From Alphaproteobacteria bacterium (lineage in GTDB: Bacteria > Pseudomonadota > Alphaproteobacteria > RF32 > CAG-239): a stretch of 51,726 bases of DNA. The stretch lies in contig JAQWBS010000009.1 of NCBI GenBank assembly GCA_028706255.1, positions 1 to 51,726 of the forward strand, given 5' to 3'. Below are positions 41,380 to 49,610 of this stretch, piece after piece; position 1 is the first letter of the stretch; each line of letters starts with the position of its first letter. A program made the translations under genes and the position numbers. Under the pieces are notes generated by a model. It made no database searches. It was not told where the DNA came from and worked only from the letters and a program-made list of their open reading frames with translations.

Positions 41380-42063
41380 ATGTTTGAGAAAAAAGTTATC
41401 ATCTGGGATTTAGACAATACGCTTTACAGAGTGACAGAAGAATTTGGTCACCGACTAGATGAAACAATGGCACAAGTTTCTATTGGAGAACTTGGTCTTG
41501 ACCTAGACTTTGAAACAGCCTTGCAAAAAGTTAAAGAATCTTTCGCAAAATATCGTGACGGTGGCGAAATCTTTTATCGTGACCATGGCATCAGCATTGA
41601 AGATTTTTACAATGCTTATCATAACAATGTGCCTTATGAAGAAATTATCCCATATGACGGTTTAGCAGAACTTTTGGAAAAACTCACAACAGAACAATAT
41701 ATCTTCACTTATAGTAGCCATAGCTTAGCAGAAAAAATCTTGAAGAAAATTGGGCTTTATGAAATTTTTAAGGGAAAGTTTTATTCCGTTGAAGATTTTG
41801 GCTCTTTCAAGAAAAATGAGAACGCAGATATTTATTTTGATTTATGCAAAGCCATCAATCATAAGCCAGAAGAATGTATTTTTGTTGATGATAGCTATTC
41901 CAACCTTGAATTTGCTAAAGAGACAGGGATGACAACCGTTCGCTTGTTTTACAACAATAACTCATCGAAAGACAAAGAATATATTGATTATGCTTATAAG
42001 GGAATTTTTGCTTTTCTTGAAGCCTTTGACGAAAACCACAAATGCAATAAAAGAGTGGGTTAA
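41380..42063 (+). CDS. HAD-superfamily phosphatase (pyrimidine 5'-nucleotidase-like)
   Basis: Has the HAD catalytic motif WDLDNTLY (nucleophile Asp10 and acid Asp12), a helical cap (residues ~18-90), motif II Thr/Ser in FTYSSHS and motif IV acidic residues in FVDDSYSNLEFAK. It resembles pyrimidine 5'-nucleotidases (SDT1/YjjG-like) that release nucleosides from UMP/CMP. GGAT lies before the ATG. It is followed convergently by a secreted protein gene. Substrate is inferred only from family. Confidence 0.88.
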   Translation: MFEKKVIIWDLDNTLYRVTEEFGHRLDETMAQVSIGELGLDLDFETALQKVKESFAKYRDGGEIFYRDHGISIEDFYNAYHNNVPYEEIIPYDGLAELLEKLTTEQYIFTYSSHSLAEKILKKIGLYEIFKGKFYSVEDFGSFKKNENADIYFDLCKAINHKPEECIFVDDSYSNLEFAKETGMTTVRLFYNNNSSKDKEYIDYAYKGIFAFLEAFDENHKCNKRVG

Positions 42064-42064
42064 A

Positions 42065-42778
42065 CTACTTCTCGTTTGTAGATTCCACGTGCTTAATTTC
42101 CTTACATAAAGCACCTTCTCGCTGATAGTTTTCAAGACTATCTAGTTTCTTTTGTTCTTCTTTCAATTTTGCTTTGAACGTTTCAACCATTGGCTCAACA
42201 AAACTTATATATTCTTTGCTGATTTCTTCATTAACAGGAGCAAGTTCCGTCAAGCTCTCTGCTTTTCTTGGCAAAACTTCTTTACCAACTTGCGGAAGCA
42301 TTTGTTCAATTTGAATAGCAAAATAGTCTAATGCTGTTTTATTAATTTGCTGATGTGTCTGTTCATGTCTTAAAACGACATCATATTCGCAAGTGTCTTC
42401 TTTTAAGTTCTTATCAATATAAATGGTTGGGTTTTCATAGCCTAAAAACATATTTATCTTAACTGGAATGACACAAACATCTCCGCTTGTTTGAGAAATG
42501 TGATTAATGGTGTCAATAGAAATTTCCCAACTGATGTTGATGGTTGAAAGCCCCGCAGCAAACAAACCTTTTTCTACAACACCAAATTCTTTGCCAATTT
42601 CCGTAATTTCTTCCCGACTTTTTTCTCGATTATAATTGAGCTTTCCATAAGAGGCTTCAAATAATATCTCAGGTTCAGGAATAATTTCCTCACAAGCAAT
42701 TTCCTCATCAGCTAAAACAAAATTAGCTTTTATGCAAAAAAAAGTGAAAATGATTAAGATTAAATTTGTTTTTTTCAT
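42065..42778 (-). CDS. Secreted protein with HExxH metalloprotease-like motif
   Basis: A signal peptide ends near VLADEE (residue 24). The mature domain has HEQTH at 138-142, a zinc-metalloprotease-like HExxH site within LRHEQTHQQINKTAL, flanked by beta strands. The third zinc ligand (often a Glu or His downstream) is not obvious. The last 60 residues form charged helices and include VETFKAKLKEEQKKLD. It may be a periplasmic peptidase or a structural relative; no named family recognised. Convergent with the HAD gene (stop codons 2 bases apart). Confidence 0.6.
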   Translation of the reverse strand: MKKTNLILIIFTFFCIKANFVLADEEIACEEIIPEPEILFEASYGKLNYNREKSREEITEIGKEFGVVEKGLFAAGLSTINISWEISIDTINHISQTSGDVCVIPVKINMFLGYENPTIYIDKNLKEDTCEYDVVLRHEQTHQQINKTALDYFAIQIEQMLPQVGKEVLPRKAESLTELAPVNEEISKEYISFVEPMVETFKAKLKEEQKKLDSLENYQREGALCKEIKHVESTNEK

Positions 42779-42828
42779 GATACTTTATATAATTAAAAAA
42801 AGTGACCTCTTTAGGAATGATAGGATAA

Positions 42829-43344
42829 ATGAAAAAAAACTTTTTTACAACAACCGTTTTTATGTTTTTTTTGCTCGTTGCTTCTTTTTGCTTTGCACAA
42901 GGAACATATGTGAGAAAAAAAATCCAACCTAGTTTCTACATTCCCGAATCTGCCTTGGACAAACCTGAAAAACTTCCTGAGTTTCAAATTCCTAAACTTC
43001 AGCCTCAAAAGTTTATATCCATTCCAATCCCTGAAGAAGCAGAAGAACCTGAAGATACAGCAATAGAAGAAATAGAAGTAGCACCTATTGCTTCTTTACC
43101 TGTTGCGCTTAAAAAGACTGAAAAGAAGCAAATTCTTCCCAATAATAAATATGCCCAGCTGATTTTAGAGAAGCTCTCTCTTGAGCCAGCTGATTTTCAA
43201 AAAAGATTTAACATCTACCAAGAAGATATCAAGCTTTTGTCAGAAACAGGAAATTTGCCAAAAAATGAACAACTTGAGCGTGAACTCTCTTTTATGAACT
43301 CTGCAGACAGAACCTCTTTACAAAATCTTTTTTCGCAAAACTAG
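42829..43344 (+). CDS. Hypothetical secreted Pro/Glu-rich protein (171 aa)
   Basis: A signal peptide (to SFCFAQ) is followed by a low-complexity region rich in Pro, Ile, Glu and Lys (IPIPEEAEEPEDTAIEEIE) and a helical C-terminus. It may be a periplasmic adapter or tether. It is divergent from the HExxH gene across 50 bases. It has no recognised domain. Confidence 0.6.
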   Translation: MKKNFFTTTVFMFFLLVASFCFAQGTYVRKKIQPSFYIPESALDKPEKLPEFQIPKLQPQKFISIPIPEEAEEPEDTAIEEIEVAPIASLPVALKKTEKKQILPNNKYAQLILEKLSLEPADFQKRFNIYQEDIKLLSETGNLPKNEQLERELSFMNSADRTSLQNLFSQN

Positions 43345-43353
43345 AAATATTAT

Positions 43354-43381
43354 TTGACATTTTCGACAAAATATATAAAAC
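43354..43381 (+). promoter_or_regulatory. Candidate promoter for the GNAT leader
   Basis: A perfect TTGACA lies at 43354-43359. A -10 such as TAAAAC (43376-43381, spacing 16) or TATAAA (43374-43379, spacing 14) is less clear. It would give a transcript starting about 15 bases before the small ORF at 43401. Confidence 0.5.
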
Positions 43382-43400
43382 TCCTTGTCAGAGGTATTTT

Positions 43401-43478
43401 ATGAATAATATAAATTTTAATATTTTTTCAAAATTGGGACGAGGTCTTCGCACACGTAGATTCAATCTGCGACGATAG
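43401..43478 (+). CDS. Arginine-rich 25-codon leader peptide candidate
   Basis: AGAGG lies 6 bases before an ATG that opens a 25-codon frame to TAG at 43476-43478. The peptide has six Arg, with tandem pairs at residues 19-20 and 24-25, and a C-terminal part reading LGRGLRTRRFNLRR. Its last codons fall inside hairpins that lead to an intrinsic terminator just before an acetyltransferase gene. That is the layout of ribosome-mediated attenuation. A small cationic peptide, or no translation at all, are alternatives. Confidence 0.5.
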   Translation: MNNINFNIFSKLGRGLRTRRFNLRR

Positions 43479-43543
43479 ATTATGCCTTTTTATAATTTAT
43501 AATAATCGTTGCAGGGGTTTGGATTTCACAAGCCTCTTTTTTT
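43455..43543 (+). terminator. Attenuator-like stem-loop set with terminal poly-T
   Basis: Stem 1:2 is CGTAGAT (43455-43461) with ATCTGCG (43465-43471). Stem 2:3 is CTGCGACGAT (43467-43476) with ATCGTTGCAG (43505-43514), one G-U pair. Stem 3:4 is AGGGGTTTG (43513-43521) with CAAGCCTCT (43529-43537), two G-U pairs, followed by TTTTTT to 43543. Stems 1:2 and 2:3 share five bases. Stems 2:3 and 3:4 share two, so their competition may be weak. The GNAT start codon is 22 bases after the T run. Confidence 0.55.
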
Positions 43544-43565
43544 ACTCCCTTTGAAAGAAATTAAA

Positions 43566-44321
43566 ATGACACAGTTGACCGCTAAAAGACTTAAACCAGA
43601 AAATATTCATGATGTTGTTGCCTTGCAAGAAACGATTGTTCAAAACTTGCACCCTGATGAGCAACACTTCATCATTAAAAAATCTGAACAAGATTTTATG
43701 AAAACATTGAAAAATGACAACAACTATGTCCTCGGAGTTTATGACCACGATAAGTTGGTCGCTCAAAGCATTCTCTCCTTACCGCAAAACTACCAAGAAA
43801 GAGAAATGCCTGAATATGAAGGTAATCACCAGAACGAAGACATTGCCATTTATAAATCAATTTTAGTTAATCCGCATTACAGAAAACATGGCTTGATGAA
43901 AAAAATGTTGGAAACGTTTGAAACACTTGATTCTGTGAAGCAAAGAAAAGTTGCCCTCATTCAAATTGCTGTCGACAATCCTGCAAGCTGGATTAATGCC
44001 ATGAAACATGGTATGCACATTTCAAAAGTTGCGCATGACCCTGAAGATGATGCAATGGTTATTTATTTGAAAAAAGATCTTCAGAAAAAGCAAGATGCAA
44101 AAGAATCGGCAAAAGGTGACTATCATTTGAAAATTGATGATAAAATCTTACATCACCCTGAAATTTTATTCCAAAAGATGCAAAAACTTTCACAAACCAT
44201 GATTGGCGGAAGTTGGGACAAAGAAAGCCAGTCCATCGTTTGGCAAAACAAATATAACACCAAAACAAATGCTCAGACATATTTTTACGTCAAGGGGAAG
44301 TCTTATGCAAATGCTAAATAA
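43566..44321 (+). CDS. GNAT-family N-acetyltransferase
   Basis: The GNAT core is visible: residues ~95-145 include IYKSILVNPHYRKHGLMKKML, where RKHGLM is the acetyl-CoA motif A (Q/RxxGxG/A), followed by motif B (LIQIAVDNPASWINAMKHG). An extra ~60-residue C-terminal extension is unusual for a simple GNAT. The ATG at 43566 is chosen; the frame starts upstream at 43509 but that would run through the terminator hairpin. The following GNAT gene overlaps by 17 bases. Substrate unknown. Confidence 0.8.
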   Translation: MTQLTAKRLKPENIHDVVALQETIVQNLHPDEQHFIIKKSEQDFMKTLKNDNNYVLGVYDHDKLVAQSILSLPQNYQEREMPEYEGNHQNEDIAIYKSILVNPHYRKHGLMKKMLETFETLDSVKQRKVALIQIAVDNPASWINAMKHGMHISKVAHDPEDDAMVIYLKKDLQKKQDAKESAKGDYHLKIDDKILHHPEILFQKMQKLSQTMIGGSWDKESQSIVWQNKYNTKTNAQTYFYVKGKSYANAK

Positions 44322-44856
44322 GCTCGAGTTGCCTGAATATATTGAGACAGAAACTTGCTATGCCGTAAGAAGAAAACACGAGCATAATACGGAAATGCTT
44401 GAAGCAATCGATAAAAACCGTGTCTTCTTGCGAGAATTTTTATTCTGGGTGGACAAGACAAAATCTATTGATGATGTTAAAAATGCAACAAATATGTTCA
44501 TTGCCTCATGGAACAATGGAGAGAATTACGCTTATGCCATCTTTAACAAAGACAACAAACTCATTGGCTCAATTGATTTGCATGAGATTAATTCTTTCGA
44601 CCGAAATGGTGAGTTTGGATATTGGCTTGCTCCTGAAGAAAATGGAAAAGGACACATCAGCCGTCTACTCCAAAAAATTGAAAAAATGGCATTTGAAAAA
44701 GGATTGGTTCGCATCTACATTCGTTGTGATGTTGCTAATTTACCTTCCAATAGAGTCTGCAAGAGGAATGGTTATGTTTTTGAAGGTTGTTTGAAAAAAG
44801 CATTAAACACTTATGGTGAATTTCACGATTGCAATCTTTATGCTAAGACAATTTAG
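44305..44856 (+). CDS. GNAT acetyltransferase, RimJ/RimL-like
   Basis: A 183-residue enzyme similar to RimJ/RimL-type protein N-terminal or antibiotic acetyltransferases. The core is FGYWLAPEENGKGHISRLLQ (motif A, GKGH), then IYIRCDVANLPSNRVCKRNGY (motif B) and the ending EFHDCNLYAKTI. ATG at 44305 has AAGGGGAAG 4 bases upstream and overlaps the previous gene. The two genes are thus translationally coupled. Confidence 0.85.
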   Translation: MQMLNKLELPEYIETETCYAVRRKHEHNTEMLEAIDKNRVFLREFLFWVDKTKSIDDVKNATNMFIASWNNGENYAYAIFNKDNKLIGSIDLHEINSFDRNGEFGYWLAPEENGKGHISRLLQKIEKMAFEKGLVRIYIRCDVANLPSNRVCKRNGYVFEGCLKKALNTYGEFHDCNLYAKTI

Positions 44857-44874
44857 GAAAAGTATCACAAAAAA

Positions 44875-44910
44875 AATAAAGCCCGTTTTCACGGGCTTTA
44901 TTTTTTATTT
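44875..44910. terminator. Bidirectional terminator between GNAT and DUF1013 genes
   Basis: AATAAAGCCCG pairs with CGGGCTTTATT, followed by TTTTTATTT. It lies between convergent genes and overlaps the end of the DUF1013 gene. Confidence 0.9.
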
Positions 44911-45630
44911 CTTTGTTGTTTTCTTAGCTTTAGTCTCTTTTTTCGCCTTAGCTTCCTTTTTGACTTTAGTCTCTTTTTTGACCTTGGTTTCTTTCTTCGC
45001 TTTAGCTTCTTTTTTCACTTTAGGCTCAGCTTTTTTTGCAACCTTTTTAACAGCAACTTTTTTTACTGTCACTTTCTTTGTCTTTTTTGCTTTTTTAGCT
45101 TTTGGTTCATTATATGCTTTTGAAATGTTCAAAGCATTTTCCAAGTCTTTTTCATTGCAAAGTCCAACTGCAACTGGATTTTTCGGACGTAAAGAACTTG
45201 CATCACGGTGTGTGCCATTACGGATTGTTTCAATTGTTGGTTTTGTTGTCCCAATGAGCTTGCAAATTTGGGAATCAATAATTTGCGGATAATTCTTAAT
45301 CACCCACAAGATGGCTGCAGGCTTGTCTGCTCTTTGTGATGGAGAAAGAACTTTTTTGCTTTTTGCATTTTTCGCCTTAACATTTCTTTCCAAAATGCTT
45401 GCTTGCAAATCCTCACGATAGTTTGCTTCGCATCTCTTGATTTCTTCTTCACTCAATTGACCATTTGCTATTGGACTAATTCCAACAATATTATAAGCCA
45501 CATCACCATCGGCAATTGCCTGAATTTCAAGTTCGTGAATTTCACAGAAAACTGAAATTTGTCTAAAAGTCAATGTTGTGTTTTCAACCAACCAAACCGC
45601 TGTTGCTTTTGGCATCAATGGTGCTGTCAT
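44905..45630 (-). CDS. trcR: DUF1013 (TrcR-type) cell-cycle regulator with lysine-rich tail
   Basis: The DUF1013 core (residues 1-165) is recognisable: MPKATAVWLVENTTLTFRQI, HELEIQAIADGDV, ISPIANGQLS and the helix-turn-helix-like LIGTTKPTIETIRNGTHRD, ending with NPVAVGLCNEKDL. In alphaproteobacteria this family is called cell-cycle transcriptional regulator TrcR. The last ~75 residues are Lys/Ala/Val/Glu, with six K-rich hexads (VKKEAK, AKKETK, VKKETK ...), like histone H1 tails. AAGGGGAA precedes the ATG. The tail would increase nonspecific DNA binding. The symbol is by family analogy. Confidence 0.85.
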   Translation of the reverse strand: MTAPLMPKATAVWLVENTTLTFRQISVFCEIHELEIQAIADGDVAYNIVGISPIANGQLSEEEIKRCEANYREDLQASILERNVKAKNAKSKKVLSPSQRADKPAAILWVIKNYPQIIDSQICKLIGTTKPTIETIRNGTHRDASSLRPKNPVAVGLCNEKDLENALNISKAYNEPKAKKAKKTKKVTVKKVAVKKVAKKAEPKVKKEAKAKKETKVKKETKVKKEAKAKKETKAKKTTKK

Positions 45631-45730
45631 AATTTATTCCCCTTAAATGCTGAATTTATTTTCCCTAAGAATAGAGAATATTCTTTGATTATACAAGCGT
45701 TTTTTTGAGTTATCTCTCTTTTTGTTTGTC

Positions 45731-45934
45731 TTAATAATGAGGTGGAGGTGTTTCTTCATTTTGAGGTTTTAAATCATTGTCAGAAAGCACACTGGCAACA
45801 TATAAACCTTGCTTGAGTAAAGCGTCAATTATTTTGCTTTGTTCAATCACGACCTGATTAAGCTCTTCAATTGTTTTTTCACAATTTGCCAAAGCCATTT
45901 CAATTTTCATCAGTCTTTCATCACTATTATTCAT
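45731..45934 (-). CDS. slyX: SlyX-family coiled-coil protein
   Basis: 67 residues. The N-terminal coiled coil (KIEMALANCEKTIEELNQVV) is followed by the family's C-terminal signature ETPPPHY. The start at 45934 has GAGAA upstream; the frame's first codons (to 45961) lack a site. The family's function is not defined despite the name. Confidence 0.88.
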   Translation of the reverse strand: MNNSDERLMKIEMALANCEKTIEELNQVVIEQSKIIDALLKQGLYVASVLSDNDLKPQNEETPPPHY

Positions 45935-45986
45935 TGTTTTCTCACGAGAAATTACACACATTAAAAGGTAATTTAACGAAGAATAA

Positions 45987-46015
45987 TTGACAGGTCAATC
46001 TTTCTTTTATATCTT
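45987..46015 (+). promoter_or_regulatory. Candidate promoter of the fused aas gene
   Basis: TTGACA (45987-45992), within the palindrome ATTGAC-AG-GTCAAT, is followed 17 bases later by TATCTT (46010-46015; TATATC at 15 bases is the alternative). It is 30 bases before the ATG at 46045. Confidence 0.45.
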
Positions 46016-46044
46016 CCATGAATATATCTTACAGAGGGTTTACT

Positions 46045-49000
46045 ATGAACAAAATCTTATCAATTCTCAAACAACGTGCTTTTCTTTCCGTATTTATCAC
46101 TCAATTTCTTGGCGCTTTCAACGACAATTTGTTTCGTGCGGCAATGTCTGGCTTCGTCACTTATAAAATTTATACAATTACCGAAGGCAACAAACAAATC
46201 ATTGTGACCATGGCGGTTGGGCTATTTATGTTGCCTTTTTTCCTCTTTTCAGCCATTGCTGGGGAAATGGCAGATAAATTCCGTAAAGACGTCATTTTTA
46301 AGATTACTAAATTCATTGAAGTGGTGATTGCCAGTTGTGCGATTGTTGGGTTTTATCTGCATAATCCTTATATTTTGCTCTTTGTTTTGATGCTTATGGG
46401 CATGCAATCGGCTTTCTTCGGACCTGCAAAATATAGTGTGTTGCCTGATATTTTGAAAAAAGACGAACTGATTGCAGGGAACGCACTGTTTGAAGCTGGA
46501 ACATATTTAGCCATTTTACAGGGCATCATCATCGGTGGAGTGATTATGTCTGGCGAAAGTTCTGGTCTTTTAGCAACAGCCATTTGGATTATGTCGGTTG
46601 CACTCATTGGCTTCACCGTAAGCCTTTTCATTCCAAAAGTTGAAGCTGTTGACCCAGAATCTAAAATTCAGCTAAACTTTTTGAAATCAACATGGGAAAA
46701 TATGAAGTTTGCCACAATCAAACGTGACATTTTCTTATGTATCTTAGGAATTTCTTGGTTTTGGCTTATTGGAGCTTCACTTATTTCGCAAATTCCAAGC
46801 TATGCTGGCCAAGTTCTGAATGCTGATGGTAATGTCTATACTTGGCTTCTCACCCTTTTCTCTTGTGGGGTTGGTGTTGGTGCAATTGCTTGTCAAGCTT
46901 TGCTTAAAGGAGAAATCACGCCTAAATTTGTACCAATTAGTGCTATTTTGATGACCTTATTTATGGCAGACTTAGCCCTTGCAAGTTTAGGCATGAACCC
47001 TGACCACCCTCTCCTGACTTTGATGCAATTCATTTCTTCAGGAACAGGAATTAGAGTTTCCATTGACCTTTTTATGTTGGCAGTTTGTGGCGGAATTTAT
47101 ATGGTTCCCCTAAATGCGTTGTTACAAACCCTTTCAAGTTCAAAAATTCGTTCTCGTGTGATTGCCACCAATAACATCATCAATTCTCTGTTTATGGTAC
47201 TTGGCTCTATTGGTTGCATTATTCTCCTTTCTATTGGGGTTGGTATCGCTGGTGTTTTTGTGGCAATGGCTGTGGCGAATGCGTTTGTTACCCTTTACAT
47301 CTGTGGACTTTTGCCAATGGCGCTTGCCAAAGCAATGGCAAGAAGAATTGTTGGGCTTTTCTATAAAGTTGAACTAAAAGGGGCAGAAAACCTCAAAAAA
47401 ATTCGTGGCAGAACTGTTGTCATTTGTAATCACACCTCCTTCTTAGATGCCGTTTTGCTTTGGGTTAACTTACCTGACAATGTCTTTTTTGCAATCAACA
47501 CCTATATTGCTCGTGTTTGGTGGATTAAACCGCTTATCAATCTTTGCAACTATGTCACCCTTGACCCAACAAATCCAATGAGTGTGAAGCATATTATAGA
47601 AGAGGTGAAAAGAGGCAAAAAAGTTGTTATCTTCCCTGAAGGTAGAATTACCACAACTGGAAGCTTAATGAAAGTTTACCCAGGGCCAGCCGTGATTGCG
47701 GACAAAACACATGCAAACATTTTACCAATTTGCATTGAAGGGTCACAATATTCAATCTTCGCAAAATTTGCTGATAAATTAAAAAAACGTCCAAAATGTA
47801 AGATTGTGATGAACGTTCTTCCGCCACAAAAACTTAATGTGCCAGAAGACCTCAAAGGCAAAAAACGCCGTATTGAAGCAGCAAAAAAGCTTTATGACAT
47901 GATGTGTTTTATGAAGTTCAAGACCTATGACTATAATAAAACGCTTTTCACAAGCCTTGTTGAAGCAAGCCAGTTAGTTGGCAAAAATAAAATCGTTCTC
48001 GAAGATTCTGCCCGCAAATCTTTAACGTTTAGAAAACTTTTGCTTGGAATCTTCGTTCTCGGTGACCAATTCAAACTGAAAACCAAACGCAGTGAACATG
48101 TTGGGCTTTTGCTTCCAAACTCTGCAGCGGCAGTGGTCACGTTCTTTGGTTTGCAAGTTTATGGTCGTGTGCCTTGCATGTTGAACTTTTCAAGCGGGTT
48201 GAAAAATCTCATCACTTGTTGCAAAACAACAGAAATCAAAACCGTTTACACGTCAAAAATGTTTATTAAAAAAGCAAAACTAAGTGAAACAATTGAAGCA
48301 ATTGAAGCACAAGGCATTGAGGTTATTCACCTTGAAGACATTGGACGCAGCCTCTCTTTGCGTGACAAACTTTCTGGATTCATCAAAAGCTTAAATCCGT
48401 TGAAGCATATGACGGCTGTTTCTCCGCATAGCCCAGCGGTTGTTTTATTTACTTCTGGCTCTGAAGGAACGCCAAAAGGCGTGGTTTTAAGCCACATTAA
48501 TCTGAATGCTAACCGTTGCCAACTCATTTCCGTGATGCCTTTGGGCGTATTGGATAGCATTTTTAATGCGATGCCAATTTTCCACTCTTTCGGGTTAACA
48601 GCTGGGCTTTTGGTTCCTCTATTGAGTGGGCTAAAAGTCTTTATGTATCCAACCCCGTTGCATTACCGCATTGTTCCTGAGCTGATTTATGACACAGACT
48701 CAACCGTTATGTTCGGCACAGACACTTTCTTAAATGGCTATGCTAAAGTGGCTCACCCATACGACTTTCACTCCATTCGCTTTGCTATTGCGGGTGCGGA
48801 AAAAGTGAAAGATGAAACCTTTAAAACATGGTATGATACCTTTGGCGTGCGTATTTTTGAAGGATATGGTGCAACAGAAACAGCCCCAGTTATTTCTGTG
48901 AATACACCAATGAACTTCCACCGAGGAACAGTGGGCAGAATGTTACCTGATATGCAATATAAACTTGAAAAAATTACTGGGGTTGAGAATGGTAAAAAGC

Positions 49001-49443
49001 TTTTGGTAAAAGGTCCAAACATTATGTTAGGCTACCTTCTTGCTGACAAACCAAATGTGTTACAACCTTTGAATGATGAATGGTATGACACAGGTGATAT
49101 CGTTAGCCTTGAAGAAGGGTTCATCTCCATTGTGGGGCGAGCTAAAAGATTTGCTAAACTTGGAGGAGAAATGGTGAGCCTTGCTGCTGTTGAAGCAGCA
49201 ATTAATAAAATTTGGAAAGATTTCGGAAATGCCGTTATCTCAGTACCTGACGATAAGAAAGGCGAGCAGCTTGTTTTGTTCACGACAAACAAAGTGGCTG
49301 AACGCTCTGAAATCATTGCTTATTACAGAGAACATGGCATTAGTGAAATTTCCATTCCAAAAACGATTCGAATTCTTGATACCATTCCACTTATGGGCAG
49401 TGGCAAGACGGATTATGTAAAACTTTCCGAACTTGCTTCTTAA
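46045..49443 (+). CDS. aas: Three-domain MFS-acyltransferase-acyl-ACP synthetase (Aas/LplT fusion)
   Basis: A 1,132-residue fusion. Residues ~1-410 are an LplT-like MFS transporter that flips lysophospholipids. Residues ~440-640 are a PlsC acyltransferase with NHTSFLD (His463-x4-Asp468) and FPEGR near 530. Residues ~680-1132 are an AMP-binding ligase with LFTSGSEGTPKG near 800, YGATE near 940, WYDTGD near 1012 and the Lys in GSGKTD near the end. It likely imports and re-acylates lysophospholipids. ATG at 46045 has AGAGGG 8 bases upstream. A transporter-free paralogue is at 13386. Confidence 0.93.
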   Translation: MNKILSILKQRAFLSVFITQFLGAFNDNLFRAAMSGFVTYKIYTITEGNKQIIVTMAVGLFMLPFFLFSAIAGEMADKFRKDVIFKITKFIEVVIASCAIVGFYLHNPYILLFVLMLMGMQSAFFGPAKYSVLPDILKKDELIAGNALFEAGTYLAILQGIIIGGVIMSGESSGLLATAIWIMSVALIGFTVSLFIPKVEAVDPESKIQLNFLKSTWENMKFATIKRDIFLCILGISWFWLIGASLISQIPSYAGQVLNADGNVYTWLLTLFSCGVGVGAIACQALLKGEITPKFVPISAILMTLFMADLALASLGMNPDHPLLTLMQFISSGTGIRVSIDLFMLAVCGGIYMVPLNALLQTLSSSKIRSRVIATNNIINSLFMVLGSIGCIILLSIGVGIAGVFVAMAVANAFVTLYICGLLPMALAKAMARRIVGLFYKVELKGAENLKKIRGRTVVICNHTSFLDAVLLWVNLPDNVFFAINTYIARVWWIKPLINLCNYVTLDPTNPMSVKHIIEEVKRGKKVVIFPEGRITTTGSLMKVYPGPAVIADKTHANILPICIEGSQYSIFAKFADKLKKRPKCKIVMNVLPPQKLNVPEDLKGKKRRIEAAKKLYDMMCFMKFKTYDYNKTLFTSLVEASQLVGKNKIVLEDSARKSLTFRKLLLGIFVLGDQFKLKTKRSEHVGLLLPNSAAAVVTFFGLQVYGRVPCMLNFSSGLKNLITCCKTTEIKTVYTSKMFIKKAKLSETIEAIEAQGIEVIHLEDIGRSLSLRDKLSGFIKSLNPLKHMTAVSPHSPAVVLFTSGSEGTPKGVVLSHINLNANRCQLISVMPLGVLDSIFNAMPIFHSFGLTAGLLVPLLSGLKVFMYPTPLHYRIVPELIYDTDSTVMFGTDTFLNGYAKVAHPYDFHSIRFAIAGAEKVKDETFKTWYDTFGVRIFEGYGATETAPVISVNTPMNFHRGTVGRMLPDMQYKLEKITGVENGKKLLVKGPNIMLGYLLADKPNVLQPLNDEWYDTGDIVSLEEGFISIVGRAKRFAKLGGEMVSLAAVEAAINKIWKDFGNAVISVPDDKKGEQLVLFTTNKVAERSEIIAYYREHGISEISIPKTIRILDTIPLMGSGKTDYVKLSELAS

Positions 49444-49467
49444 AAAAACATTTATTTAAAAACATAC

Positions 49468-49503
49468 AATCCCCCCTCTCCTTTTTTTGGGGGGGGGATT
49501 TTG
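49468..49503. terminator. Terminator of the fused aas gene
   Basis: AATCCCCCC pairs with GGGGGG-ATT (a run of nine G), followed by TTTT. The loop contains seven T. Confidence 0.8.
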
Positions 49504-49513
49504 CAACAAAAAC

Positions 49514-49610
49514 TTCATAAATTTAAGACTCATTTTTTCTTGCAAAAAAAAAAACAATTATCATAGGTTGTATAAGAAGTATTTTTCTTACAACTATGAG
49601 GAGTCGTGCC
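49514..49610 (+). promoter_or_regulatory. Conserved leader of the cysteine-rich family, copy A
   Basis: This 97-base block is repeated almost unchanged at 51582-51680. It includes a run of 11 A, a hairpin with two bulges (ATAGGTTGTATAAGAA with TTCTTACAACTAT, near 49563-49597) and the ribosome site GAGGAG before the ATG. It probably carries the promoter and 5'-UTR. Confidence 0.75.

Noticed and set aside
43509-43565. Upstream extension of the first GNAT protein
   Set aside because: Its codons fall in the terminator hairpin and poly-T, and GNAT homology begins after 43566.
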